IMG/VR virus record: IMGVR_UViG_3300003892_000005
Coordinates: 1-38,394 of that record
Reading direction: 5' to 3' (one strand)
Origin: a virus
Length of the DNA: 38,394 bases
The notes under the pieces are model-generated. The model worked only from the letters and a program-made list of their open reading frames with translations, was not told where the DNA came from and searched no databases. The stretch's first letter is position 1; every line of letters begins with the position of its first letter. Positions 21,145-29,703 of this stretch are shown here, piece by piece. The translations under genes and the position numbers were made by a program.

Positions 21145-22701
21145 TTAGGTAAACGCGAACAACCACGCAGGATTGAACGCAGTCGTCCCGGCTGCCGTAG
21201 CCCCCGCGGCTGTTCCGCCGAGTAGCCCCGCCAAGCTCGCTGTTTGAAGCCCCCGCAGACCAAGACCGAGGATGTCCAATCCGGTAGCGAGGCCGCTGGG
21301 AGACGCAGTGGTCGTCTGAATCTGCCCAAGCGGCTTGAGCGCCTGCGCGCCCTGGAGGAGCGTGGCGAGGTCCTGTCCAGTCAGACCCGCCAGAAGCGCC
21401 AGCTCTTGGAGTCGGCGTCCCTGCTCGCTCTGCACGATCTGTGAGGCGAGCCGGGCCTGGTCGAGCTGCCGACCCGTGAGGAGGTCAAGAACGCCCAGCT
21501 GGAGTGCCTGCTGCCGAAGCGCGTTCTCCGCCTGCGCTCGTGCCGTCTCAAGGGCGAGCTGGGCCTGCGCAAGCGACAACTGACCGAGCTGCACGCGAGA
21601 CTGGAGGTCGAGTTCCAGCCGCCGCAAGTCCTGTTCCATTTGGAGCTGTTGCTGGCGGAGCGTCAGGTCCGCTCGCTGTGTCTCCGCTTGAGTCCGTGCG
21701 GCCGCGACGCGAAAGGCCAGGTCAGCCTCGCCGAGCGACAGTTGACCGCGATTCACCGCGTCCTGCAACTGAGCACGATAGACCTCGAGTTTCTGGGCAT
21801 CCTGGAGTTGCCGCTGTCTGGCGAGTTGCTCCAGACCTGCCGCCTGGGCACCCAATACGATCTGTCCCGCCTCGCGCTGGGTCTGTCCAGCGAGCCGTTG
21901 CAGGTTCTCCAGAAACGGGCCACTGACGGCGCCCTCGGCACTTACCTGGCCGGAGGCGACGGCCGCCTGCTGGAGTCCTGGGACGAATTGTTCTTGGATT
22001 TGGCGGGACAGCTCGTTGACGCCTTGCTGCTGCACCGCTTGGACGAACTGCTCGATGAGCGCACGAAACGCTGGGTCCACGTCTCCACCGAGTTGCGGTG
22101 GCTGAGGCGGAGGCGGCACCGATACCGATGGTTGTGGAATGGAGATGGGTGGAAGCGTCAGCGGCGGCAGCGGCGTCGGCGGCGGCAACGCCGGAAGCGT
22201 TGGGACGACGTTCGGAGGCGTCGGAAAGGATGCCGGCGTGCCGAGCGGCGGCAAGCTACTGCCGAGCATGACAGCGGGTGACGTGACCGCAGCGGCCTGT
22301 TGTGTGCTTGTGGTCCTTGGCACGGAGGCGAGGGACAGCGAGTCAGGTGGGATGCCAGCGAGCGTCACTGTGGAGCTTGTCGGCGACGTGCTGGGCGGCG
22401 GAGGCAGCCCAAGGTGTGGAACATCTGGCGTCGGCGACGTGCTGGGCTGGGGCGCAAGGCTGGTCACGGTCTGTGGTGGCGTCGTATAGGGGGCCGGTAC
22501 GCCTCCTTCGGTCGTCGGCACAGGAACAGCGGAGTATTGAGTCACGGGAGCGCCAACGAACGCCAGCAGGGAAGCTGGGGCAGTGGAAGTCCCAGTCGGT
22601 GTCCGGGAGTAGCCCGCGGCGAGCGCCCGTTGTTCCTCGAGCGTTCCCTCGTTCACGAGCAGCGTGTCACCACCAGGGCCATACAGCGTGATCGTGGCCA
22701 T
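21145..22701 (-). CDS. Proline-rich, coiled-coil virion protein
   Basis: A 518-residue protein in three parts: residues 1-200 low-complexity P/T/S (with a PPPTPLPPLTLPP stretch), 205-420 a glutamine-rich coiled coil (LRQQQLQMEQDLRRLELDL), and about 455-518 a glycine/alanine-rich hydrophobic end (LAGLLGGTAAGATAAGTT) ending in NPAWLFAFT. A rod with a membrane-active end suits an ejected core protein that helps span the envelope. GGGAGGTGAG precedes the ATG. Confidence 0.65.
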   Translation of the reverse strand: MATITLYGPGGDTLLVNEGTLEEQRALAAGYSRTPTGTSTAPASLLAFVGAPVTQYSAVPVPTTEGGVPAPYTTPPQTVTSLAPQPSTSPTPDVPHLGLPPPPSTSPTSSTVTLAGIPPDSLSLASVPRTTSTQQAAAVTSPAVMLGSSLPPLGTPASFPTPPNVVPTLPALPPPTPLPPLTLPPISIPQPSVSVPPPPQPPQLGGDVDPAFRALIEQFVQAVQQQGVNELSRQIQEQFVPGLQQAAVASGQVSAEGAVSGPFLENLQRLAGQTQREAGQIVLGAQAAGLEQLARQRQLQDAQKLEVYRAQLQDAVNRGQLSLGEADLAFRVAAARTQAETQRADLTLRQQQLQMEQDLRRLELDLQSRVQLGQLSLAQAQLALETARAQAENALRQQALQLGVLDLLTGRQLDQARLASQIVQSEQGRRLQELALLAGLTGQDLATLLQGAQALKPLGQIQTTTASPSGLATGLDILGLGLRGLQTASLAGLLGGTAAGATAAGTTAFNPAWLFAFT

Positions 22702-22719
22702 CTCTCACCTCCCTGCCAG

Positions 22720-23307
22720 CTAGATACCCGCCAAGAATGTGCCTGGCGGCTTGCCGACGAAGATCGTGCCAGAACCAGCCGGGTCCAAGAACGTCTCCAT
22801 CGTTGGAGGGATCGTACTGCCAGGCGGCGGCGTCGTCGCGCTCGGGGGTCGCTCGGCCTCACGGCGACGCGCGAGCCGTCTTAGCAGATCGTCGAGCAAG
22901 ACTTCGGAGACCTGTTTCGCGAGATCGGTCTGTGATCTCACTTCGCGTTCTGGCACGGGCGATCCTGCGACATCCGTCGCGAACGACGCGAAGGGTGCCA
23001 GTGCTGCCTCTCGGCTTCGCGGCACGACCCCAGGGCCTATGAGCTGCTCCGTCAACCGCTCAGCGGCTCGTTGCTCCGCGGCGGCTTGCGGAATGAACAG
23101 GCTCACGATCCCCGCCAACCTCGGATCGAGTGCCGCGGGTTCGTGCAGCCGACTCAGACGCTCCAAGAACATCGATTGGGCAAGCGGCGCTAGGAGTTGC
23201 TCTGGCCCAGTGGCGACCCGTTCGGCGAGCAACTGCCGTACTCGGATTTCCTCGGGAGTCATTGGCGTCGGTTCTTGGATGACTCGCTGTTCACTGTCTT
23301 TGCCCAT
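22720..23307 (-). CDS. Hypothetical virion-associated protein
   Basis: A 195-residue protein from ATG 23307 (an adjacent ATG at 23310 is also possible; GGAGGCG lies just upstream). It is mainly helical (EEIRVRQLLAERVATGPEQL, AAAEQRAAERLTEQL), with a proline/threonine linker and a short strand end (GTIFVGKPPGTFLAGI). It overlaps the acetyltransferase by 17 bases and precedes the three ejection-type proteins. Role unknown. Confidence 0.6.
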   Translation of the reverse strand: MGKDSEQRVIQEPTPMTPEEIRVRQLLAERVATGPEQLLAPLAQSMFLERLSRLHEPAALDPRLAGIVSLFIPQAAAEQRAAERLTEQLIGPGVVPRSREAALAPFASFATDVAGSPVPEREVRSQTDLAKQVSEVLLDDLLRRLARRREAERPPSATTPPPGSTIPPTMETFLDPAGSGTIFVGKPPGTFLAGI

Positions 23308-23722
23308 CATCGCCTCCAAATCGCTTCCACAACAAGACATAGCGAGCCTGGTTCTCGACGACACCGGCAAAACTGCGATGAAATGCCCTGATGCGGGTTT
23401 CGTCCTCGCGGGCGATGGCTGAGACCGCCTGCAATCCCTTCGAGCGCAACACCGCCAGCGCGGCATATACCAACTCGCGCCCAAGGCCCCGGCTCTCGTC
23501 TCCAGGGGCGCGGACCACCCAGTCGATGGTGCCGTAGCCCCATGGCCCCCATGTCAGCGAGATGGCGGCCTGTGGCCGCATGTCGCGTTCGGCTATGAGG
23601 ATCAAGGGGTTCTCGACGACCAGCCAGGGCGGCACAACGGCGCGCCCGACCGCCCATTCCTGGATCAGCGAACGGTCGTCAGGCCTCGCCCACCGGATCG
23701 TCACTGGCCGCTTCCAGCGCAT
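23291..23722 (-). CDS. GNAT-family acetyltransferase
   Basis: A 143-residue protein from ATG 23722, with GGAGGAGG upstream. It follows the GNAT order: VTIRWARPDDRSLIQEW (strand 1 and helix), MRPQAAISLTWG, then the acetyl-CoA loop DESRGLGRELVYAAL (pattern R/Q-x-x-G-x-G/A) and a variable end (RAFHRSFAGVVENQARYVLL). It would transfer an acetyl group from acetyl-CoA. Phage structural operons often carry a GNAT gene; targets are mostly unknown. Its neighbours are virion proteins, so a host-modifying or virion-modifying role is open. Confidence 0.75.
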   Translation of the reverse strand: MRWKRPVTIRWARPDDRSLIQEWAVGRAVVPPWLVVENPLILIAERDMRPQAAISLTWGPWGYGTIDWVVRAPGDESRGLGRELVYAALAVLRSKGLQAVSAIAREDETRIRAFHRSFAGVVENQARYVLLWKRFGGDDGQRQ

Positions 23723-24047
23723 CAGGCGCCTCCTCCTCCGGCCACCGGGAGGTCCCGCGAGGTCGTTGGACCATCTGAATGTGTCCACCAGCCGCGATGA
23801 ATCGCTCTATGGCCGGGTTGGTCACTGCGAGCACACGATGATGGGTCCGTCCCTGCAGGCGAAGAGCCACCCGTAATGGCGGCGGTGCACTCTCTTCCGC
23901 ATCACCCAGCGGCATCGTCACGACCTGATCCCCAGGCTCCACAGGCAGCAGAAACGGACAAGGACGATTAGGGTCGCGCCAGACCCACCAGGCGACCGGT
24001 CTGCCTCCGCGATAGATCACGCACCGCATTCGGTACGAGCGTTCCAT
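23679..24047 (-). CDS. Hypothetical late protein
   Basis: A 122-residue protein that overlaps the acetyltransferase by 44 bases. Beta-rich N-terminal half (RCVIYRGGRPVAWWVW, GDQVVTMPLG) and an acidic end (EEEAPDALEAASDD). No family known. The strong overlaps on one side and one-base spacing on the other support a real gene. Confidence 0.6.
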   Translation of the reverse strand: MERSYRMRCVIYRGGRPVAWWVWRDPNRPCPFLLPVEPGDQVVTMPLGDAEESAPPPLRVALRLQGRTHHRVLAVTNPAIERFIAAGGHIQMVQRPRGTSRWPEEEAPDALEAASDDPVGEA

Positions 24048-24048
24048 G

Positions 24049-24432
24049 TCAGTAGAATTGCACCGTCACTTCCGGATTCACGAGCGTCCCGGTGCTGCCG
24101 AAATTCACCAGCGTCACTTCCGTGAAAGACGGATCGTTGGCACTGATAAACCATACCCAGTGCACGCTCAGGTCCAGGGTTGCAATCTTCACGATAGGAA
24201 CGACGAGCGGGTAGAAGCCGAGTCCGTGCAGGAATTGCGCAGAGGCCTTGCTGTTCGGCGGAATATTGCCGTAGAACGTTGTGATCTCGCTCAACAGCTG
24301 CCGCTTGGTGCTCGTGATGGCCCGATCCGAGACGTTCTCGGTCTTCAACCGCTCTGAGAGCAGGTACAGCAGTTGCTCGTTCGCTACGGCTTGGGCCGGG
24401 TCTAACGGGTTCAGAATCAGGTCGGGAATCAT
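24049..24432 (-). CDS. Hypothetical beta-rich late protein
   Basis: A 127-residue protein. Helical start (AVANEQLLYLLSERLKTE), then hydrophobic strands in the second half (VVPIVKIATLDLSVHWVWFI). It ends one base before the next gene and its start overlaps the stop of the nozzle-like protein (ATGA). A small tail or neck protein is likely from position. Confidence 0.6.
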   Translation of the reverse strand: MIPDLILNPLDPAQAVANEQLLYLLSERLKTENVSDRAITSTKRQLLSEITTFYGNIPPNSKASAQFLHGLGFYPLVVPIVKIATLDLSVHWVWFISANDPSFTEVTLVNFGSTGTLVNPEVTVQFY

Positions 24433-25958
24433 CGTCGCCCCCGAGATCGACGTGCATAGACGACCAGTCCGCGAAGGCCCACGTCGGTCGTCCCTGACAA
24501 CCGTAGCCGAATCATCTGTCCCTGTTCTGGCAAGGAAATCGTGCGGACGTGGGGATCAGTGCCCCCGTCCAGATCAACGGAGATGCCCGCAGCTTCGATA
24601 GCTCCGAAGTCGTAGATCGGCGTCACCGTCATGCTCCCGCCGGCGATGTCGTCCACGAAGAGATCGGCGAACTGCGGCAGTTTCAGCCGGTCGATGTCAC
24701 CGAATGGCAGGTCACGAGTTTCCAGGGTCCAAGAAATCGACGACGCGCCATCGTCCGTCCCCGTGTTCTGCAGCCAGACTATGCCGTCATGACCTCCTGC
24801 GAAGATGCGGACGATCCCATCGCTGCCGGGAATTCCAGCCACCGTGTTCCGCGCAAGGCTCGGATATTTCGTGAACGGAAGGATTGCCCGCCCGTCCTCT
24901 GTCTCGACCATGAAACCGAGATGCCCGACGTACACCGTGTCATGCGTGGACGACCCAGGGCCCGAGACCAGCAACCAGTATTGTCGCAGGATCGGATCGT
25001 AGGCGGATTGCGCAAGCGAGAGCCGCGACAGATTGACGCCCGGCGCATCCGTGTCGAAGAGCGGATCGAGCGTCCACGAGACTTTTTGCGCCCGCACGCC
25101 GTCGAAGCGGTACACGCCATCGTCGCTGAGGAAGTAGGCCACATTATCGATGATCTGCACCGAATCGGGCGCGAGTACCCCTGGGCGCGTGCGTGGGAAC
25201 CAGCCGTAAGTCGTCGGGGAGTCGCCCAAGACCACGTACAGGCGCGTTCGTTTGGCAACGAAGAGTTGGTTCTGCACGATCATGAGCGCCTGGATGTCCT
25301 CGCCATCATTGATCGAAATGTCGAGGAAGTTATTGGTCGGCCACGAGGTCGGATCGCTGAGATCGGAAAAGCGCACGCGACTGCCGGTCCCCGGCTCCGC
25401 ACCGAGCCAGAGGCGCCCATGGTGTGCTTCGATAACGGTCGCCCCATCGATATCGGCGGGCACGCCAGACAATGCAGACCAGGTTGTGCCGTCATAGACC
25501 TGTGGGGCATTGTTTTTATCGACGAGGATGGTACGGTTGGCGAAGGTTCGCGCGCGTGGGTGAACGTCAGGATCGCCCACGAGCCCCGTCGTGACGGTGG
25601 TCCAGGCGCCGCTCTGGCCTGCGTCTTTGTAAATGCTGCCATTCGACGCCGCAGCGAGGAAGAACCGACTCCCATCGGCCTTGAGAAAGGTCCAGAGCCT
25701 CGTCACGGACGACGGCGCGCCGAGCGCATTCGTGCCCCATTGGCTCGATCCCCGCCTGCGTCGCACGCGGCCATCTCGCCAGATCATCAGGTTGTCCGCC
25801 CTCCGCACCTGATTGGGTGACAGGGAATAGGGTTCCAGCAAACTCAGCCCGCCTCGGAAATCCATGATCGATTCGGCGATCACGGGTGTGCGATCGCCCA
25901 ACGCGCGCACGGCGCGAAGCTCAAGCTCTCGGTAGCGGGCCGCCGTCGTGAGCGGCAT
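24429..25958 (-). CDS. Beta-propeller tail nozzle/stabilisation protein
   Basis: A 509-residue protein made of repeated strands ending in GxxxVY or WL motifs (IDNVAYFLSDDGVYRFDG, HHGRLWLG, GHDGIVWLQNTG), a propeller look. The N-terminus (DFRGGLSLLEPYSLSPNQVRRADNL, then DGRVRRRRGS) is the conserved entry seen in P22 gp10- and T7 gp12-like neck and nozzle proteins. It lies just after the adaptor in the operon. I infer it closes or extends the tail below the adaptor and retains DNA. Confidence 0.72.
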   Translation of the reverse strand: MPLTTAARYRELELRAVRALGDRTPVIAESIMDFRGGLSLLEPYSLSPNQVRRADNLMIWRDGRVRRRRGSSQWGTNALGAPSSVTRLWTFLKADGSRFFLAAASNGSIYKDAGQSGAWTTVTTGLVGDPDVHPRARTFANRTILVDKNNAPQVYDGTTWSALSGVPADIDGATVIEAHHGRLWLGAEPGTGSRVRFSDLSDPTSWPTNNFLDISINDGEDIQALMIVQNQLFVAKRTRLYVVLGDSPTTYGWFPRTRPGVLAPDSVQIIDNVAYFLSDDGVYRFDGVRAQKVSWTLDPLFDTDAPGVNLSRLSLAQSAYDPILRQYWLLVSGPGSSTHDTVYVGHLGFMVETEDGRAILPFTKYPSLARNTVAGIPGSDGIVRIFAGGHDGIVWLQNTGTDDGASSISWTLETRDLPFGDIDRLKLPQFADLFVDDIAGGSMTVTPIYDFGAIEAAGISVDLDGGTDPHVRTISLPEQGQMIRLRLSGTTDVGLRGLVVYARRSRGRR

Positions 25959-25959
25959 C

Positions 25960-26625
25960 TCAGCCCCCTGCTGCTGTCACCGCCACTGGGGCCGGCGACG
26001 GCAGGCGCTCCGCCACGCGCCGGTCGAAGAGCGCCTGATACACTGCCGCCTCTTCGGTCTGCCCGCGCGCGAGGAACGCCGTGGCTGCCGCAGCCCAGGC
26101 GAGCGCGATGTGGTCTTCCTGCGGAATGTTTGGCACGTCCGTATCGAGCGTCATGGTTGGGGCCTTGGACTCATACCCGATCAGAATATTGCTCGTCCCG
26201 TTCGACGCCGGAGCAGGAAGGAGCTTCAGCGCCAGGACAAGACCTGCGACGGGATCATTCCCTTGGTTGAAGTACGTGAAGAATACGGGCGCGCTCCCAA
26301 GCCCTGCTCCTGCGCCGTATGTCTTCACCAGCGAGTAGACCTGCACCGGCAAGAATTGAAGGAGCCGCCCGTCCACCGAGACATAGTACGTCGGTGGCAA
26401 CTGGAGTGCCGCAAGCGTCGGGACCACGAAATCGCCAGGCAAGACGTAGGCCTCCTGGCCCTGGACCGCGCTCGCGGTCTTCTCTTTCGTTCGCAGCCCG
26501 AGGCGGCTGGTGTATACGAGTAGCGCGTCGTCGAGGTACCCGTTGAGTTGGGCGTCGGACCAGAAGACGGCGCTGGCTTCTTTCAGCAGTCTCCTGACTT
26601 CGGTGCGCAGATCGCCTCGGTTCAT
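25960..26625 (-). CDS. Head-tail adaptor protein (gp4/gp11-like)
   Basis: A 221-residue protein. MNRGDLRTEVRRLLKEASAVFWSDAQLNGYLDDAL matches the start of adaptor proteins that sit under the portal: a helix pair with a W-S/T-D-x-x-L element. A beta-rich middle (QEAYVLPGDFV) and a long helix with AWAAAATAFLARGQTEEAA follow. It directly precedes the nozzle-like protein. A second protein of the same general type lies at 29704. Confidence 0.72.
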   Translation of the reverse strand: MNRGDLRTEVRRLLKEASAVFWSDAQLNGYLDDALLVYTSRLGLRTKEKTASAVQGQEAYVLPGDFVVPTLAALQLPPTYYVSVDGRLLQFLPVQVYSLVKTYGAGAGLGSAPVFFTYFNQGNDPVAGLVLALKLLPAPASNGTSNILIGYESKAPTMTLDTDVPNIPQEDHIALAWAAAATAFLARGQTEEAAVYQALFDRRVAERLPSPAPVAVTAAGG

Positions 26626-26628
26626 GCG

Positions 26629-27429
26629 CTAACTCCACCCCGTCGATGGCGGATCGATAGGCACCCAGAGCCCGCTGGCCGGATCGATGCCGAGCCATGT
26701 GCCCGTCGCTGGGTCCACCGAAAGCCAACTGCCAGTTGCCGGATCGACGCCAACCCAGAGCGAGGTGTCAGGATTGAGCGGATCCCAGGAGCCGAGACCA
26801 GGGATGAGGAGGTCCGACAGATAGGGATAGCGAGCAATCGGCACTCGCCGCACCCAAATGATCGATGGGTACTCAGGCAGCCAGCCCATGTGCCGTAGTG
26901 GCAAGAACGTCGGGATGATGGGCCTGGCGAAATCCTGCTGCGCATCTGACCGTAAACTGATTGCGGGCCAGATCCTGTCGGGATACGTCGCTCGCCATGA
27001 GAGGGCCGGGACCGGCAACTGCGGCAGGGCGAACGTAAAGATGTGCTCCGGCTCTGCTCCGGTCATCAGTCGTGGTGATGCCCGCGCAAAATCGGCATAC
27101 TCAGGTGCCCACGACAGTTCAGGGATAGGCAATTGTGGGAGCGCAAAGGTGAAGGCCCATGGCTGTTGGTGGGCCTCGTGCAATCGCGGGGCAGTCCGTC
27201 CGGCGAAATCAGGATAGGTCGGTGCCCAGGCCAGCGCAGGAGGGGGGAAATCGGGCACGACCGCACCCGCCGCGTAGAAGAAAAAGGTCATCGCCGCGAC
27301 GAGCAAGGTCGGGCGTGGCGGTCTCAGGTCGGTAAAGTGCGGATGCCAGGAGAGTTCAGGCGCAGGCGGCGTCGCGGGCGCTTGCGGCGGCTCGGTAAAC
27401 GGCTGGTATTGGAAGACTCGTGGTGACAT
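26629..27429 (-). CDS. Tandem W-x-P-x-Y-P repeat protein
   Basis: A 266-residue protein with two repeat systems. Five units about 39 residues long have tryptophans at 28, 68, 107, 145 and 183, with SW-x-P-x-YPD in most; two units share FTFALPQLP ahead of it. Then four 10-residue units (W at 225, 235, 245, 255; WLSVDPATGT style) end the protein. I know no family with this build. The operon position between fibre and adaptor genes suggests a virion or tail protein. The preceding small gene (27429-27578) is a single unit of the same repeat. Confidence 0.7.
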   Translation of the reverse strand: MSPRVFQYQPFTEPPQAPATPPAPELSWHPHFTDLRPPRPTLLVAAMTFFFYAAGAVVPDFPPPALAWAPTYPDFAGRTAPRLHEAHQQPWAFTFALPQLPIPELSWAPEYADFARASPRLMTGAEPEHIFTFALPQLPVPALSWRATYPDRIWPAISLRSDAQQDFARPIIPTFLPLRHMGWLPEYPSIIWVRRVPIARYPYLSDLLIPGLGSWDPLNPDTSLWVGVDPATGSWLSVDPATGTWLGIDPASGLWVPIDPPSTGWS

Positions 27430-27578
27430 TACGTGAGCTCCTTCCCTGGGATCATCCCGGATGTGACGACGACGTAGGTCTGCATCGTCTCGGCAACATC
27501 GGGATACTCAGGAGCCCAATCAGCCGGCCCCGGGATGCGTGCCGCAAGGACGGGCAGCGACAGTAACGTGAAACTCAT
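27429..27578 (-). CDS. Single-repeat relative of the W-P-Y-P protein
   Basis: A 49-residue protein whose TAA overlaps the next ATG (TAATG) and whose ATG overlaps the previous stop (ATGA). FTLLSLPVL, then DWAPEYPDVAE match one unit of the following repeat protein (FTFALPQLP, SWAPEYADFA). It may be a separate cap, a split first unit, or the remnant of unequal recombination. Tight coupling suggests that the two products are needed together. Confidence 0.6.
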   Translation of the reverse strand: MSFTLLSLPVLAARIPGPADWAPEYPDVAETMQTYVVVTSGMIPGKELT

Positions 27579-27901
27579 GCCGCCATCACCTTCCACGCAT
27601 AGGATCGGTCTGTCCCAGCCGTGCGCTTAATCGTCCAAACCGCCTGTATATCGGAAATGATATGCAAGGATTCAGAAATGCTGTCATCGGCTGACGGGGC
27701 ATCCCGAAATTCCTGCGTCCAGATGGTCTGCAGGACCCCCCCAGAGAGCACTGTGGTCTTTCCACGCAGTTCAATCGCATCGCCATTCGACATATTGGAC
27801 CGGTCAAGAATCAGCACGAACGTCCCGATGGTTGTCTCGGAGTGAAGCGTCTGCTCCGTCCCATCAGTCGTGATCGTGCCACTGGCGACCAGTCTCGCCA
27901 T
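27575..27901 (-). CDS. Small beta-rich virion protein
   Basis: A 108-residue protein of alternating strands (RLVASGTITTDGTEQTLHS, TFVLILDRSNM, DIQAVWTIKRTAG). This pattern is common for small phage head or tail decoration proteins. Overlap of 4 bases with the single-repeat gene. It follows the fibre gene by four bases. Confidence 0.6.
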   Translation of the reverse strand: MARLVASGTITTDGTEQTLHSETTIGTFVLILDRSNMSNGDAIELRGKTTVLSGGVLQTIWTQEFRDAPSADDSISESLHIISDIQAVWTIKRTAGTDRSYAWKVMAA

Positions 27902-27905
27902 GCGC

Positions 27906-28964
27906 TTAGCCCCCTATCCACTCCACTTGCGCTCTCCCGCTCCCACCACTTCCTCCGGCCCGAGCCGTGCTGGCCCGTCCTGCACCAGCCCCGCCAGCCC
28001 CGGTGTTGGCTGCCGCAGACGCGGCATCAGCATCAGTCGCGGGACCATTCGTCCCATTTGAAAACGCTGACGCCCCGCCGCCACCTCCGTTTCTTGTCAA
28101 TCCTGACCCTTTGGTTCCGCCAGCGAAGTACAGGGCGGTGCCGACAGCAGCTTCAAGGGCGCCGCCTCCATTTCCGCCACTCGCTCCACCTCCGCCACCC
28201 CCTCCACCACCGGCATACCAGCTCGATGGATTCCCTTTCCCTGACACCCCAGTGGTGTCAACAGGCCCTCCACCCCCTCCAAACGGCCCACCACCGGCTC
28301 CGCCAGTGCTGACTGATCCTTTTGACCCACCACTCCCCCCTGCTACGGACAGCAGCGTCCCAAAGGAGCTGGAGCCGCCAGCCGCCCCGTCAAAATCGCC
28401 TGCCGCGCCGCCCGCGCCCCCTGCTCCAATGGTCACCGTATAGTCCGTCCCAGGGACGACGATGAGCGGATAACGGAAGACCGCCTCGCCCCCTCCCCCG
28501 CCGCCTCCGCCATTCGTTGCAGCGCCAGCTCCGCCGCCGCCTCCTCCACCGCCAAGGAGTGTCACCAGAACAAGTGTCACACCACCAGAAACTCTGAACG
28601 TTCCACTGTTCGTGAATTTGCGTCCCTGCGAACGTCCGGTGAGCGGTATTTCAAGGAGTCGGTACATCGGATCAGTGAAGGAGAGTGGACGATAGGGGCG
28701 ACCGAGCAGCGTCTTGGCGGCTTCCATGAGTAAGGCCTCGTGATTGAGCCAATGCTTGACGAGGTCCTTTCCCACGGCCTCGAAATCCCTATAGGATCGG
28801 CGAGCGAAAGCAGAGGCCGCATTCGCCTGCGTATCACACACCTGACCCAGTTCAACGGAAGAGCGAGAGAGCAGTTTCCCCGCGAGCCCGTAGCGGTGCT
28901 CTGCCTTGCGCCGTAGCGCATCAACCGTAGAAGCGACGAGCCGCAGATCGCGTCCGATTACCAT
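27906..28964 (-). CDS. Polyglycine tail fibre/adhesin
   Basis: A 352-residue protein. Residues 1-110 are helical (ALRRKAEHRYGLAGKLL, FARRSYRDFEAVGKDL). From about 115 a strand pair (FTNSGTFRVSGGVTLVLVTLLG) leads into some 220 residues that are mainly glycine, serine and alanine with runs of 6-9 glycines. This is the glycine-rich domain of phage fibres, where polyglycine helices pack side by side and loops bind the receptor, as in S16-type gp38 adhesins. It is the best candidate for host recognition here. Repeats and GC-rich codons make it prone to recombination. Confidence 0.75.
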   Translation of the reverse strand: MVIGRDLRLVASTVDALRRKAEHRYGLAGKLLSRSSVELGQVCDTQANAASAFARRSYRDFEAVGKDLVKHWLNHEALLMEAAKTLLGRPYRPLSFTDPMYRLLEIPLTGRSQGRKFTNSGTFRVSGGVTLVLVTLLGGGGGGGGAGAATNGGGGGGGGEAVFRYPLIVVPGTDYTVTIGAGGAGGAAGDFDGAAGGSSSFGTLLSVAGGSGGSKGSVSTGGAGGGPFGGGGGPVDTTGVSGKGNPSSWYAGGGGGGGGGASGGNGGGALEAAVGTALYFAGGTKGSGLTRNGGGGGASAFSNGTNGPATDADAASAAANTGAGGAGAGRASTARAGGSGGSGRAQVEWIGG

Positions 28965-29233
28965 GACACCGTCCCAACCGCCTCATGGAAGCGGGCGGTC
29001 CGCTCTAGCAGGTCCAGTTTTCGCTCAAAGGGCGTGCAGATGCCCGCGTTGGCGCATGGCGAGCACAGATGCCGGTAACACATCCGGCAAAAGCCACCAA
29101 GCGACGACGGGTCGACGCCCGGCTTGACGACAACAATCCGTTGGCAATGCGCACAGGTTATCGTATCCCGCTCAATCTGACCGCCTGGGGCCTCGGGGTC
29201 TACCCAGAGGGCATAACCCTGCGGCTTCCGCAT
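28958..29233 (-). CDS. Zinc-finger late protein
   Basis: A 91-residue protein with CAHC (27-30), CRMCYRHLCSPC (about 49-60) and a final C in GICTPFE, enough for one or two zinc sites. The start (KPQGYALWVDPE) is reminiscent of small phage late proteins that accompany fibre genes. It overlaps the fibre start by 7 bases. Role unknown. Confidence 0.6.
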   Translation of the reverse strand: MRKPQGYALWVDPEAPGGQIERDTITCAHCQRIVVVKPGVDPSSLGGFCRMCYRHLCSPCANAGICTPFERKLDLLERTARFHEAVGTVSW

Positions 29234-29236
29234 GGC

Positions 29237-29692
29237 CTAGAGTTCGGTGACGTGGAAGCTCGCCGTGACCGCAACCAGGGCCCCAGCCGTCGGCGTTGCA
29301 GCGGCAAGCCCGTTCGATGCGATAGCCGGTGCGACGAGTTCCCCGCCAGGAGCCGCTACCCATCGGAAGGTGGCTCGTTGGTTCAGCGGAATACTGAGCT
29401 TCGTCACGCTCCCCCCGGCTCCGTTGGCCGTCGGGTTCTGGTTCGCCACCAGCTCCGAGGCATCCGTATCGGACTCGTCAAGTGGGGTAATGGCGGGAGC
29501 CGTTCCTCCGGTCGCGGGGCCAGTCCGTTTGTAAATCTCCCAGAGGAAAGCATTATCCGCCGGAGTCGCCTCGGAGCCGAGCACAATATCGTACACTTTG
29601 AAGCGACGAGGGTTCGTCGCGCCAGTGAGGACCGAGCCGACATCGAGCGTCGGTGATGCGGTTCGTTGCATACGGATCATAAAATTCGCCAT
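29237..29692 (-). CDS. Small virion protein, beta-rich
   Basis: A 151-residue protein from ATG 29692, with GGAGAGG upstream; the frame is open further but without a good start. Strand-rich sequence (RFKVYDIVLGSEATPADNAFLW, ATFRWVAAPGGELVAP, AVTASFHVTEL) suggests a decoration or tail protein. Three bases separate it from the zinc-finger gene. Confidence 0.65.
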   Translation of the reverse strand: MANFMIRMQRTASPTLDVGSVLTGATNPRRFKVYDIVLGSEATPADNAFLWEIYKRTGPATGGTAPAITPLDESDTDASELVANQNPTANGAGGSVTKLSIPLNQRATFRWVAAPGGELVAPAIASNGLAAATPTAGALVAVTASFHVTEL

Positions 29693-29703
29693 ATCCTCTC
29701 CTT

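Noticed and set aside
24549-25820. 423-codon plus-strand frame
   Set aside because: Antisense to the nozzle-like beta-propeller gene; the translation shows no family pattern.
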